64,000 bases of DNA from an uncultured Chlorobiales bacterium. Lineage in GTDB: Bacteria > Bacteroidota > Chlorobiia > Chlorobiales > Chlorobiaceae. Positions 1 to 9,689 of this stretch are shown one piece after another (position 1 is the first letter of the stretch; each line of letters begins with the position of its first letter). The notes under the pieces are model-generated. The model did not search any database. It saw nothing but the letters and a program-made list of their open reading frames with translations, and had not been told where the DNA came from. Position numbers and translations under genes: made by a program. Location of the stretch: assembly GCA_903929135.1 (NCBI GenBank), contig CAIYTH010000002.1, positions 1-64,000 of the forward strand, written 5' to 3'.

Positions 1-999
1 ACCTATGGACATCCTGAAATCACAACGGTAAAGACTGGTGTCGGCAACAACCCTGGTATACTGATTTCCGGCCATGACCTGCGCGATATGGAGGAGCTTC
101 TCCGCCAGACCGAAGGCACGGGAGTGGATGTCTATACCCATTGCGAGATGCTTCCTGCCCACTATTACCCGGCGTTCAAGAAGTACAGCCACTTCGTCGG
201 CAACTACGGCAACTCCTGGTGGGCTCAGGACCGCGAGTTCGACAGCTTCAACGGTCCGATCCTCATGACCACCAACTGCATCGTGCCGGTTCGTGAGTCT
301 TACCGTCACCGCATGTTCACCACCGGCATGGCGGGGTATCCCGGCCTGAAGCACCTTCCTGCGCGTGTCGAAGGTGGGGAAAAGGACTTTTCCGGGATTA
401 TCGAACTGGCAAAAACCTGTGCTCCTCCGACAGAAATCGAGAACGGTGAGATCGTCGGCGGGTTCGCCCACACCCAGGTGCTCGCTCTGGCAGACAAGGT
501 GGTCGACGCGGTCAAATCGGGCGCCATCAAGCGGTTTGTGGTCATGGCGGGTTGCGACGGCAGGCACGCATCGCGGCAGTACTACACCGATGTCGCCGCT
601 GCGCTTCCGAAGGAAACGGTCATCCTGACCGCCGGCTGCGCCAAGTACCGCTACAACAAGCTGCCGCTCGGCGACATCGGCGGTATACCGCGGGTGCTCG
701 ATGCTGGCCAGTGCAACGACTCCTATTCGCTGGCCGTGATCGCCCTCAAGCTCAAGGAGGTGTTCGGGCTTGACGACATCAACGACCTGCCCATCTCCTT
801 CGATATCGCCTGGTACGAGCAGAAAGCGGTCACGGTGCTGCTTGCCCTGCTCTTTCTCGGAGTCAAAGGCATCAGGCTCGGGCCGACGTTGCCGGAGTTC
901 CTCACCCCGAACATCGCTGCGGCCATCGTTGAGAAGTTCGACCTGAAACCCATCGGGTCGGTCGAAGCGGACATAGAGGCCATGATGGCCGGCGCCTGA
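1..999 (+). CDS. hcp: Hydroxylamine reductase / hybrid cluster protein, C-terminal part (5' truncated by window edge)
   Basis: Frame is open from base 1 ([57 protein letters not shown]...); Hcp-type motifs [33 protein letters not shown]. Confidence 0.95.
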   Translation, partial: TYGHPEITTVKTGVGNNPGILISGHDLRDMEELLRQTEGTGVDVYTHCEMLPAHYYPAFKKYSHFVGNYGNSWWAQDREFDSFNGPILMTTNCIVPVRESYRHRMFTTGMAGYPGLKHLPARVEGGEKDFSGIIELAKTCAPPTEIENGEIVGGFAHTQVLALADKVVDAVKSGAIKRFVVMAGCDGRHASRQYYTDVAAALPKETVILTAGCAKYRYNKLPLGDIGGIPRVLDAGQCNDSYSLAVIALKLKEVFGLDDINDLPISFDIAWYEQKAVTVLLALLFLGVKGIRLGPTLPEFLTPNIAAAIVEKFDLKPIGSVEADIEAMMAGA

Positions 1000-1017
1000 G
1001 TCCTGCTCCTGCCAATC

Positions 1018-1051
1018 GGAAGGCGGGCTTCGGCCCGTCTTTCCTTTTTCC
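1018..1051 (+). terminator. Rho-independent terminator after hcp
   Basis: ggaaggcggg-cttcgg-cccgtctttcc followed by ttttt. Confidence 0.7.
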
Positions 1052-1119
1052 GGGAAAACCGGCCGCTGCCGACACCTGGAGGGGTGTAAAGTCTGCGGGA
1101 ATTTATAGGTAATAGCTGT

Positions 1120-1260
1120 ATATTACTGCTGTAAAAAGCTGCCTTTCTGGGGGAGTTCCTGAGTCGGGTACAGATCCGGCTTCATACAGCGGCTGCCCCT
1201 GCCGTGCAGATAAGCAATTCATCAGTACAGGCTATGCCCACCACCAGCCGGAGGTAATCC
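1120..1260 (+). promoter_or_regulatory. Candidate structured 5' leader, weak cobalamin-riboswitch-like signals
   Basis: Leader has GGGGGAGTTCC..CGGGTACAGATCCGG..GGCTGCCCCTGCCG..AGATAAGC and AGCCGGAGG overlapping the RBS; partial match to the B12-riboswitch core (GGGAA..GTG.AA..CCGG..GCTGCCCC) immediately upstream of a B12-binding radical SAM gene. Confidence 0.3.
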
Positions 1261-1263
1261 GTA

Positions 1264-3090
1264 ATGGCATTTTTCAGGAACATCTGTCTTGTCGAGGCTC
1301 CACAGACATTCGTCACTCCATTTCCGAGATTCATCACCGATTGCATCGGCGTCTGCTACCTCGCAGCTGCCGTCGAAGACATTGCCGAAAGTCTGGTCAT
1401 TCCGGAGAATTACTACAACGACCAGCTTCCCGTAAGCTTCGAGCATCTCATGAAAAGCCGCAAAATCGATCTTGTGGCCATCTCTTCCATGACCGGCGGG
1501 TTCAACAATGCGGTTCGTCTCGCCGAAATAGCGAAGCGGCAGGGAGCCTACGTGGTCATGGGCGGGTTCCATCCGACAGCGCTTCCGGAAGAGGTATTGA
1601 AGCTGGATTGCGTCGACCTGGTTGCTATAGGCGAAGGGGAATCCACCTTCAGGGAGCTGGTGCAGCGGGGCCCGTCGCGAGAGGTCAAAGGGCTTGCCTG
1701 GCAGGAGGGAGGCGGAATCGTCTACACTGGTGATCGCGATCTGATCGAGGATGTGGATTCCATCCGGTACCCTCTGCGCGCCCTCAGGCCGGAACGTTTC
1801 GGGGAGAAGGGGGACGACTATACCATCGACACCATCTACACGTCGAGGGGATGCCCCTGGTCATGTTCGTTCTGCGCCAACGACAAGATGCACAAGCACT
1901 GGCGCGGCAGGAGCGCGGAGAATGTCGTCGAGGAGATCGCCATGCTGCACAACCCGAAGAAGAAGAAGCTCCTCAAGATCTGGGACGCCAACTTCCTGAC
2001 CAACATCAAGCGTGCGGAAAGGATCTGCGACCTGATGATCGAGCGGGGGTTCACCAATTTCAGGATCATGACCGAGACGAGGGCAAAGGATATCGTCCGT
2101 GCCGAACGCATCCTCGAAAAGCTCCGCGCCGTCGGGCTCAACAAGGTCGGCCTCGGCATCGAAAGTCCGAATCCCCAGACCCTCGAACTGATGAACAAGA
2201 AGAACTCGCTCAGCGATGTTTCCCGGGCCATCGAGCTTCTCGATCATCACGGCATCGGAGCGGAGGGGTACTTCATCATCGGGCACCAGTCCGAGAGCGA
2301 AAAGGACACCATGGCCTACCCCGAGTTTGCGAAATCCCTCGGGCTCAAGCAGTCCCTGTTCATGTCGATGACGCCCTATCCCGGCACGAGGATTTTCGAG
2401 GAGTACCGGAGCGAAGGCAACATCACCTCCACCGACTGGGACCTCTACAACAACTTCTCTCCGGTCATCAGGACCTCCAGCATGGATACCCATGACCTGG
2501 TCAGGATGATGGCCTATTGCAACGTGGCCTTCTGCAACTATCGCTCACTGCTCAAAAGGGACAGCGAAGGAGCCGCACTCCTGGTCTTCCTGAAGGACCT
2601 TTTCCAGCTCGTCTTCCTGTTCAAGGTGAACAAGACGTTGCGAGGGCAGGAAGTCTCCACGATCATATTCGAGGCGTTCACTCGCTATCTCGACACGCAT
2701 CCCCGCATCGAGTACGCCCCGAAAGTTCCGGCAACTCCACTGAAACAGCCGCTGGCCTTCAGTCTCGAACACCCTTCAGGGGAGCGTATCGATTTCGTGA
2801 TCCGCCAGCAGGGCAACCTGCGGGTGATGACCATGCGGAAGGTAGCCCGCGGAAACGGTCCTGCCCCAGGTCCTGTAGTGAGCCTCGAAAAGGTGGTGGA
2901 TGCGGCATTTTCGATTCCCATGGACATTCTCATGCGTCTTCTTTACAGGAACGAGCTCATGCGGAACAATCCGGGCCGACTGACCCGGCGACAGGCTTTC
3001 GCCCTGGTTGCCGACAAGGAGGTCCGCCAGGCAGCTGCGAGGTTTCTCAAATTGTACCGTGGCTGTTTCCGTGGAAGGAAAGCAGCCTGA
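1264..3090 (+). CDS. B12-binding domain / radical SAM protein with extra C-terminal domain
   Basis: N-terminal cobalamin-binding-like region ([23 protein letters not shown]), CX3CX2C in [33 protein letters not shown]; about 200-aa C-terminal extension. Confidence 0.88.
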   Translation: MAFFRNICLVEAPQTFVTPFPRFITDCIGVCYLAAAVEDIAESLVIPENYYNDQLPVSFEHLMKSRKIDLVAISSMTGGFNNAVRLAEIAKRQGAYVVMGGFHPTALPEEVLKLDCVDLVAIGEGESTFRELVQRGPSREVKGLAWQEGGGIVYTGDRDLIEDVDSIRYPLRALRPERFGEKGDDYTIDTIYTSRGCPWSCSFCANDKMHKHWRGRSAENVVEEIAMLHNPKKKKLLKIWDANFLTNIKRAERICDLMIERGFTNFRIMTETRAKDIVRAERILEKLRAVGLNKVGLGIESPNPQTLELMNKKNSLSDVSRAIELLDHHGIGAEGYFIIGHQSESEKDTMAYPEFAKSLGLKQSLFMSMTPYPGTRIFEEYRSEGNITSTDWDLYNNFSPVIRTSSMDTHDLVRMMAYCNVAFCNYRSLLKRDSEGAALLVFLKDLFQLVFLFKVNKTLRGQEVSTIIFEAFTRYLDTHPRIEYAPKVPATPLKQPLAFSLEHPSGERIDFVIRQQGNLRVMTMRKVARGNGPAPGPVVSLEKVVDAAFSIPMDILMRLLYRNELMRNNPGRLTRRQAFALVADKEVRQAAARFLKLYRGCFRGRKAA

Positions 3091-3762
3091 ATGAGAACCG
3101 GTACCATGATCCGGGCGGTTTTGTGGGATAACGACGGATTGCTTCTCGACAGCGAAGCCCTGTTTTTCAGCCTGACAAAGCGGTTCTTCGCCGAGGCAGG
3201 CATTCATCTCGACGAGGCCTACTGGGGTATCGAATATCTGGGCAATGCGAAACACAGTGTCCAGATCGCCCGTGAACTCGGTATGGCTCCCGATCTGGCA
3301 GAAAAGCTCCTTGATAGAAGGAATGACGCGTTTGTCGAACGTATCAGGCACTCCGTGCCGCTGATGCCGAAGGTTCGGGAAACCATCGAAGCGCTGAGAG
3401 GGCAGGTGCGCCTCGGCCTGGTGACCGGCAGCCCCCGCGACAAGGTCGAACTCATGCATGGACCTGCCGGTTTGCTCGACCGGTTCGACGTGATCGTCAC
3501 GGACGACGACGTCTCGAACCCGAAACCGCATCCAGAACCTTACCTGAAGGCGCTCGAATCGCTGGGCCTGAGTCCGGAGGAGTGTCTTGCCGTCGAAGAT
3601 TCCCGGCGCGGCCTCTCGTCGGCCTATGCTGCCGGCATCCCCTGCATCGTCGTTCCGAACGCGCTGACGAAAGTGCAGAGCTTCGAGCTTGCCTATGCCG
3701 TTGAGGACGACGTTTCCGGCGTCCTGAAGCATCTCCATGCGAGGAACAGACATTCCGCATGA
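3091..3762 (+). CDS. HAD-superfamily hydrolase (beta-phosphoglucomutase-like phosphatase); start may be 3109
   Basis: IRAVLWDNDGLLLDSE, GLVTGSPRDKVEL, KPHPEPYLKALESLGLSPEECLAVEDSRRGLSSAYAAG. Confidence 0.88.
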   Translation: MRTGTMIRAVLWDNDGLLLDSEALFFSLTKRFFAEAGIHLDEAYWGIEYLGNAKHSVQIARELGMAPDLAEKLLDRRNDAFVERIRHSVPLMPKVRETIEALRGQVRLGLVTGSPRDKVELMHGPAGLLDRFDVIVTDDDVSNPKPHPEPYLKALESLGLSPEECLAVEDSRRGLSSAYAAGIPCIVVPNALTKVQSFELAYAVEDDVSGVLKHLHARNRHSA

Positions 3763-3866
3763 CACGGGAAAAGTTGCTATCTTTCGTCATTGAAAACATC
3801 TATTGACGATATCCTGATTTGCCCTCCCCCATGCATATGACGGTATTCCATTGCCAATACTGACCC

Positions 3867-5381
3867 ATGGCAGATTCTCCGAATCACCGCATTGATGGCC
3901 CGACTGCGATCGCAGCTGGAATCTCCCTCCTGATTTTCGCATACGTCGCGATACGTGCCGCCACGCTCTGCATCACGGTCGATGAGGCGCTGACCTACAA
4001 TTGGCACGTTACGGGCGGCTGGTGGCAGATCGTGATGTTCAGGACTCCGGGACTGCCGGACAACAACCATGTGCTGTTCACGCTGCTCAGCAAAATTTCG
4101 GTCATGCTGTTCGGCCTGACCGAGTTGACGCTCCGGCTTCCGAGCCTGCTCGGTACCATCTTCTATCTCGTCGGGCTGAACCTCTGCCTGCGACGCATCG
4201 TTCCCGGCTGGCGGCAGGTTGTCGGGGTCCTTGCCGTCGGCTTGAGTCCTTACGTGGTGGACTTCCTGGGACTCGCTCGCGGATACGGACTGGGACTTGG
4301 CTTCACCATGCTTGGCCTGGCCGCCCTGCTTTCGTCGCTAACCGGGACGCCCGGCAAGGTCCGGGCGACGACCGCACTGTCGAGCCTGCTTCTCTTTGCC
4401 CTCGCGGCGTTGTCGAACCTCTCTTTTCTCCTGGTCCTGGGAGCGGCAATGATCATCATCGCCCTCTTCCTGGCCTGGTCGTGGGTGGCTGCCCGGAGCG
4501 TCACGGACTCTGCGGAATCACCCTGGCTGCTCCTGGTGAAGATTTTCGTCCCGGTGGTTCCGATCATCGCCTACCTGGCCATACCGCTCGGGATCATTCA
4601 GAAGGGAAAGCTTTTCGATATGGGGGGGCATAACGGATTCTGGGAAGATACGGTCATCAGCCTCTTCTATGGTACCGTCTACAATAGTCCCTGGCTTCTG
4701 GAGCTGGACAGCCTTCTGCTTGAATGGATAATGGTGGCGGCGCTTTTCGTCCCTGTTGCGCTCGTGGTGCTGAGCCGTTCGGACAAACGGAAATTCGCCG
4801 TGTTTTCAGTACTCGCCGGCATGACAGCCACGGTCATCCTCGAAAGTATCGCACAGAACTCCCTGATGCATGTCGCGTTCCTTCACGGACGCCGGGGAAT
4901 CTACCTCATTCCACTGTTTCTGCTCACGGTGCTTGCCCTTGGCGATCCGCCCCGGGGAGTGTCCCGCTGGTTCTCCGCGCTTGCCCTGACGATCGGCCTT
5001 CTGGTTCCGGCGGTTTTTGCCGTAAACGGTTTGACATCCATGAATTTCCATTACATCTTTGACTGGAACGAGTACGGGGGCACACGTGCGGCCATGGCAG
5101 CCGTCAAGGAGAGTATCCAGCGGGAGAAGCTCGACGTGCCGGTCCTGATGCGCGCCAACTGGTTGCTGGAACCCAGCATGAGCTTCTACCGGCGCTCCAT
5201 GGGCCTCGAAACCCTTCTCTATCCGGTCAGGCAGGGCGGGCTTGACGGTCCCGCAGATTTTTATTACGGTTATGCCCGGGATGAGGGGACGATGACAAAG
5301 TATGGCGCCCGTCCATTGCTGCGGCAACCCGGCTCCGGAACGCTTCTGTTCGAGCGTACCGGCAAAGAGTCCAGGCAATGA
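3867..5381 (+). CDS. Polytopic membrane glycosyltransferase-like protein (GT-C/PMT-like), GtrC-type candidate
   Basis: Many hydrophobic helices, N-terminal ITVDEALTYN acidic motif typical of GT-C loops; paralogous to 16538..18055. Confidence 0.65.
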   Translation: MADSPNHRIDGPTAIAAGISLLIFAYVAIRAATLCITVDEALTYNWHVTGGWWQIVMFRTPGLPDNNHVLFTLLSKISVMLFGLTELTLRLPSLLGTIFYLVGLNLCLRRIVPGWRQVVGVLAVGLSPYVVDFLGLARGYGLGLGFTMLGLAALLSSLTGTPGKVRATTALSSLLLFALAALSNLSFLLVLGAAMIIIALFLAWSWVAARSVTDSAESPWLLLVKIFVPVVPIIAYLAIPLGIIQKGKLFDMGGHNGFWEDTVISLFYGTVYNSPWLLELDSLLLEWIMVAALFVPVALVVLSRSDKRKFAVFSVLAGMTATVILESIAQNSLMHVAFLHGRRGIYLIPLFLLTVLALGDPPRGVSRWFSALALTIGLLVPAVFAVNGLTSMNFHYIFDWNEYGGTRAAMAAVKESIQREKLDVPVLMRANWLLEPSMSFYRRSMGLETLLYPVRQGGLDGPADFYYGYARDEGTMTKYGARPLLRQPGSGTLLFERTGKESRQ

Positions 5382-5482
5382 GTTCCGGACGGATGCCGGC
5401 GGTCAGCCGCCATGTTCTGCAGTGATGCGTTATTACTCCGGCAATCAAAGGTTTCGACTGTCTTTAATGCAAGCCATCTTTC

Positions 5483-5567
5483 TTTTGTCATTCTGAGTCT
5501 CATGTTATACTGAGTCTCATGTCATTCAAAGTCTCATGTCATTCAAAGTCTCTTGTCATTCTGAGCG
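5483..5567. repeat. Five tandem copies of a 17-bp unit (TCATGTCATTC(TG/AA)AGTC)
   Basis: 5483-5499, 5500-5516, 5517-5533, 5534-5550, 5551-5567, exact 17-bp period. Confidence 0.92.
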
Positions 5568-5642
5568 GAGCGAAGAATCCAGAACTCATTGTTTCAAAAA
5601 ATGATGGATTCTTCATTGCGCTACGCTTCATTCAGAATGACA
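5554..5642. mobile_element. MITE/REP-like inverted repeat element
   Basis: Left arm TGTCATTCTGAGCGGAGCGAAGAATCCA (5554-5581), imperfect inverted right arm TGGATTCTTCATTGCGCTACGCTTCATTCAGAATGACA (5605-5642). Confidence 0.75.
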
Positions 5643-5734
5643 GGGTGTTTTCTCGGATACCATTGCGAGTTTTAGTTGCCGGAGTAACAAGCAGCCGACA
5701 GAACCGATTTTACTCTACAGGAGGAGAACACCAT

Positions 5735-6673
5735 ATGTCGTATCGAGGCCTGAACGTAGCCCTTACCATTCCCTGTTACAACGAGGAGGCTGCGATCGCC
5801 CAGGTGATCCGGGACTTCCGCAAGGCGATGCCCGGCCTGGAGATCTACGTCTTCGACAACAATTCCACCGACAGGACGGCTGCCATGGCGCGAGCGGAAG
5901 AGGCTCATGTCATCAACGTCCCGTTGCCGGGAAAAGGAAACGTGGTTCGACGGATGTTTGCCGATGTCGAAACCGATATCTACATCATGGTCGACGGAGA
6001 CGCCACCTATGACGCCCCGTCGGTGACCAGGCTGGTCGACAAGCTGATCGACGAGCATCTCGACATGGTGGTCGGCTGTCGCGAGGCGCGTGCGGACGTG
6101 GCCGGCGAAGCCTACCGGCGAGGGCACCAGTGGGGCAACCGCATGCTGACGCAAAGCACGGTGAACATCTTCGGCGGCGGTTTCACCGACATGCTCTCCG
6201 GGTACCGCGCCTTTTCGAAACGGTATGTGAAATCCTTTCCTGCGCTGTCCCACGGCTTCGAAATCGAGACCGAGCTGACCGTTCATGCGCTGGAACTCAG
6301 GATGCCCTTCGGCGAAGTCATGACCCCCTATTATGCGCGGCTGGAAGGGTCCGAAAGCAAACTCTCGACCTATCGTGACGGATGGCGGATCCTCAAAACC
6401 ATATTCCGCCTCTACATGAGCGAACGGCCGTTTTCGTTCTACGGCATCTGCGCTGCCCTTATGGCCGCCGTTGCCATCATGATCTCCATCCCGGTCATCA
6501 TCGAATACCTGCATACGGGGCTCGTCCCCCGTTTTCCCACCATCATCCTTTCCGCATCGATGATGGTCTGTTCGCTGCTGTCGCTGATGTGCGGCCTGAT
6601 TCTTGACAACGTCACCAGGGGGCGGCACGAAATGAAGCGGCTTGCCTACCTCACAATTCCGTTTCGTGCCTGA
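5735..6673 (+). CDS. Family 2 glycosyltransferase with two C-terminal TM helices (GtrB/DPMS-like)
   Basis: LNVALTIPCYNEEAAIAQVIRDF, FDNNSTDRT, MVDGDATYD, LSGYRAFSKRYV; RBS aggagg before ATG 5735; the longer ORF start (5519) lies inside the repeat. Confidence 0.88.
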   Translation: MSYRGLNVALTIPCYNEEAAIAQVIRDFRKAMPGLEIYVFDNNSTDRTAAMARAEEAHVINVPLPGKGNVVRRMFADVETDIYIMVDGDATYDAPSVTRLVDKLIDEHLDMVVGCREARADVAGEAYRRGHQWGNRMLTQSTVNIFGGGFTDMLSGYRAFSKRYVKSFPALSHGFEIETELTVHALELRMPFGEVMTPYYARLEGSESKLSTYRDGWRILKTIFRLYMSERPFSFYGICAALMAAVAIMISIPVIIEYLHTGLVPRFPTIILSASMMVCSLLSLMCGLILDNVTRGRHEMKRLAYLTIPFRA

Positions 6674-7101
6674 TGGCGCAGGAAGTGCATAAGGACAGGG
6701 TGGTCAGGGTTTCGGCCCAATTCTTCTGGTTCGGGATCGCCGGCCTCATCGGCTTCCTGGTCGATTCGGGCGTCCTGTACCTCCTCAAGGAGGCCATGGG
6801 GGTCTATGCGGCCCGCGCGGTTTCATTCATCGCCGCCGCCTTCTCGACATGGCTCTTCAACCGTGCGATCACGTTCCGGGAGCAGAAGTCCGGCCATTCG
6901 ACCTCGAAGGAGTTCGGTCTCTACCTCGCGCTGATGATGATCGGCGGAAGCGTCAACTATGGCGTCTACGCACTGCTGATCTCCAGGGAAGCCCTGGTCG
7001 CACAGCACCCGGTGCTCGGCGTCGCCGCCGGCAGCCTCGCAGGCATGGTCATCAACCTGCTGACCTCACGTTTCCTCCTGTTCCGGCACAGCCATTCTTG
7101 A
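6673..7101 (+). CDS. GtrA-like family membrane protein (polyprenyl-linked sugar flippase type)
   Basis: QFFWFGIAGLIGFLVDSGVLYLL...FNRAITFRE; overlaps the preceding GT stop (TGATG). Confidence 0.88.
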   Translation: MAQEVHKDRVVRVSAQFFWFGIAGLIGFLVDSGVLYLLKEAMGVYAARAVSFIAAAFSTWLFNRAITFREQKSGHSTSKEFGLYLALMMIGGSVNYGVYALLISREALVAQHPVLGVAAGSLAGMVINLLTSRFLLFRHSHS

Positions 7102-7231
7102 AATCCTCCGCGCCTGACGCACCGGTGTCAGGACTTTGCTGTTTCCACCTTCCTGTCCGGGTTTTCTTGTGCGCTCCATCGGTTTATTTTATACTGAGAT
7201 AGAACCTGGGTAACCATAATCGCTCCTCTTT

Positions 7232-8473
7232 ATGCAGGAAAAAGCACAAGCAAGCATTCGTGACGTCGTGAGCCTGCCGGTCATCGTGGCCGCGCTCGGC
7301 TATTTCGTCGATATCTACGACCTCGTCCTCTTCAGCATCGTCCGTGTGCCGAGCCTGAAGTCGTTCGGACTCCAGGGTAAGGAGCTGATCGATTACGGCG
7401 TCTTCCTGCTGAACATGCAGATGATCGGCATGCTCGTCGGGGGCATCCTCTGGGGGTGGCTCGGCGACCGGAAGGGTCGGCTGAAGATCATGTTCGGCTC
7501 GATCCTGATGTATTCGCTGGCCAACATCGCCAACGGACTGGTGACGACGCTGCCTGCCTATGCGTTCTTCAGGTTCGTGGCCGGCGTCGGCCTGGCCGGG
7601 GAGCTCGGGGCCGGCATTACGCTGGTTTCCGAGGTGCTGCACACTCGCGTGCGGGGATACGGCACGATGCTTGTCGCTTCCATCGGCGTGTCGGGGGCGA
7701 TCCTCGCCAACTTCGTGGCAAATGCCTACGAGTGGCGAAACGCGTTCTTCATCGGCGGTGGGCTCGGCCTGCTGCTCCTGTTCGCCCGAATCAGGGTGTC
7801 GGAGTCAGGGATGTTCAAGACCATGGAAGAGCAGGATGGGATCAGCAAGGGGAACCTGCTTGCACTGTTCACAGGAAAGGAACGGTTCCTGCGCTACCTC
7901 AACTCGATCCTCATCGGGGTGCCGATCTGGTTCGTCGTCGGGGTGCTGATCACCTTTTCGCCTGAGTTCGCCTCGTCGTTCCATATCTCGGGCGAGGTGT
8001 CGGCCGGCAACGCGGTGATGTACTGTTACCTCGGGCTGGTGTTCGGCGACCTGTCGAGCGGGCTGCTGAGCCAGCTTTTCAAAAGCAGGAAGAAGGCCGT
8101 CCTCCTGTTCATGGTGATGACGATCGCTTCGGTGGGGCTCTACTTCAGCCAGGGCGGGGCGAGCCCGCAGTACTTCTATGGTGTCTGTGCCGCACTCGGC
8201 TTCTCGGGCGGGTACTGGGCCATCTTCGTGACCGTGGCCGCGGAGCAGTTCGGGACCAACCTCAGGGCGACGGTCGCCACCACCGTTCCCAACCTGGTCA
8301 GGGGGATGGTGGTGCCGATCACGATGCTGTTCCAGTTCACCCGCGGGCGTTTCGGTCTCGAAACGGGTGCGCTCATCGTCGGCGGCATCTGCATGGCGCT
8401 TGCCCTGGTTTCGCTCTTCGCGCTCGAAGAGACCTTCCACAAGGACCTGGATTACTTCGAAGAATTTATGTGA
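7232..8473 (+). CDS. MFS transporter
   Basis: 12-TM-like profile, GGILWGWLGDRKGRLKIMFGSILMYSLANIANG (MFS loop 2-3 motif). Confidence 0.88.
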   Translation: MQEKAQASIRDVVSLPVIVAALGYFVDIYDLVLFSIVRVPSLKSFGLQGKELIDYGVFLLNMQMIGMLVGGILWGWLGDRKGRLKIMFGSILMYSLANIANGLVTTLPAYAFFRFVAGVGLAGELGAGITLVSEVLHTRVRGYGTMLVASIGVSGAILANFVANAYEWRNAFFIGGGLGLLLLFARIRVSESGMFKTMEEQDGISKGNLLALFTGKERFLRYLNSILIGVPIWFVVGVLITFSPEFASSFHISGEVSAGNAVMYCYLGLVFGDLSSGLLSQLFKSRKKAVLLFMVMTIASVGLYFSQGGASPQYFYGVCAALGFSGGYWAIFVTVAAEQFGTNLRATVATTVPNLVRGMVVPITMLFQFTRGRFGLETGALIVGGICMALALVSLFALEETFHKDLDYFEEFM

Positions 8474-8514
8474 GGATTACTTGAGTTTGCCCATGAACGT
8501 TACCTGGAGGCTCC

Positions 8515-8946
8515 ATGGAGAAGATTGCAACCGCCCTTCCGGAAAACATTGTCATTTTCGACGGTGTCTGCAACCTCTGTGAATTCTCGGTCAATTTCAT
8601 TTTTGAGCGTGATTCCGCCGGGCAGTTCTATTTCACCCCAGCCCAGTCTCCTCTTGGCGCATCCTTGCTCAAGCGTTTCGGCATCAACACATCGCGTCTC
8701 GACACCGTTGTGCTGGTCAGGGATGGCCTCGCCTTCACCCGAAGCGCAGCTGCCATAGAAATCGCCTCGAAACTCGACAATCCGTGGAATCTGCTCACCG
8801 TATTCCAGGCCGTACCTGAACCTTTGCGCGATATGCTCTATGACCTGATAGCCCAGAACCGGTATCAGCTCTTCGGAAAAAAAGAGGCGTGCATGCTGCC
8901 CTCCGAAGCGCTGCGCAAGCGCTTTATCGAAGAAATCCCGGCATAG
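8515..8946 (+). CDS. DCC-family thiol-disulfide oxidoreductase-like protein (DUF393)
   Basis: [23 protein letters not shown] DxxC-xxC motif. Confidence 0.88.
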   Translation: MEKIATALPENIVIFDGVCNLCEFSVNFIFERDSAGQFYFTPAQSPLGASLLKRFGINTSRLDTVVLVRDGLAFTRSAAAIEIASKLDNPWNLLTVFQAVPEPLRDMLYDLIAQNRYQLFGKKEACMLPSEALRKRFIEEIPA

Positions 8947-9052
8947 TCCGCCAGACGGAAGGTTCCCCAGTCTCTCAGGTCCCTGGAACGCTCCCTGCGC
9001 TTACGGTACAACGTCCCCAAGTTATTCAACAAGGTCACACGCACCTGAATCC

Positions 9053-9247
9053 TCAGAGACCGTGTGCTGCCTTGAACTGGTTGGCCTCCTGTACGGCGGC
9101 GACAAGCTTTTCTGAGAGCCCAGGCATCTTATTGTAGTCTACCCAGAGCGAATCTTCGACGATATCATGGATCTGCGATGCGATATCAATTGCGATCCGT
9201 TTACGCTTGGCAAGCTCTTTTTTCAGCTCGCTGGCCTCTTCTGACAT
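9053..9247 (-). CDS. Small helical protein (possibly CCE_0567/DUF683-like)
   Basis: MSEEASELKKELAKRKRIAIDIASQIHDIVEDSLWVDYNKMPGLSEKLVAAVQEANQF; good RBS before 9247; family assignment tentative. Confidence 0.6.
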   Translation of the reverse strand: MSEEASELKKELAKRKRIAIDIASQIHDIVEDSLWVDYNKMPGLSEKLVAAVQEANQFKAAHGL

Positions 9248-9689
9248 GATCTTTCTCCTTGGAATTATACGGTTAGATAAATACTCCGATCGGCAACCAT
9301 CTGCACTGTCCCCCTCGAAAACCCGCCATGCCCGACACCGGCACACACGTTCCGAGTTAGCCAACGCGATTACAACGGCAACGTGAACGATACAATGCCG
9401 ATACCGATGTATGTGCTAAGTTCAGGCTCGTAAGTTACTGAGGTAAAAAAACATCCGCCCGCATAAATTCCAAGGGTTCTGATCGGTAAGACATCGCCCC
9501 CAAAGACGCATTCTTTCTATCATCCTGTTCCCGCCTTCACGGCTTTACCACGGCTTCAATAATCTACACATCCCGCGACCTGCATGATGCCGGTGTTGTA
9601 ACAAGCTCGTAAAAAGAGTAACTATAAATCATTAGGGTTCTACGTCTCCTGTTTTCCTTCCGCACAATTTCAAGAGCTGAGGTGTTGCC

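Noticed and set aside
2776-3765. 329-aa ORF on - strand
   Set aside because: Antisense to the HAD hydrolase and the end of the radical SAM gene.
5519-5734. N-terminal extension of the GT2 ORF
   Set aside because: Translation of the 17-bp tandem array and MITE; the RBS-preceded ATG at 5735 begins the conserved GT2 domain.
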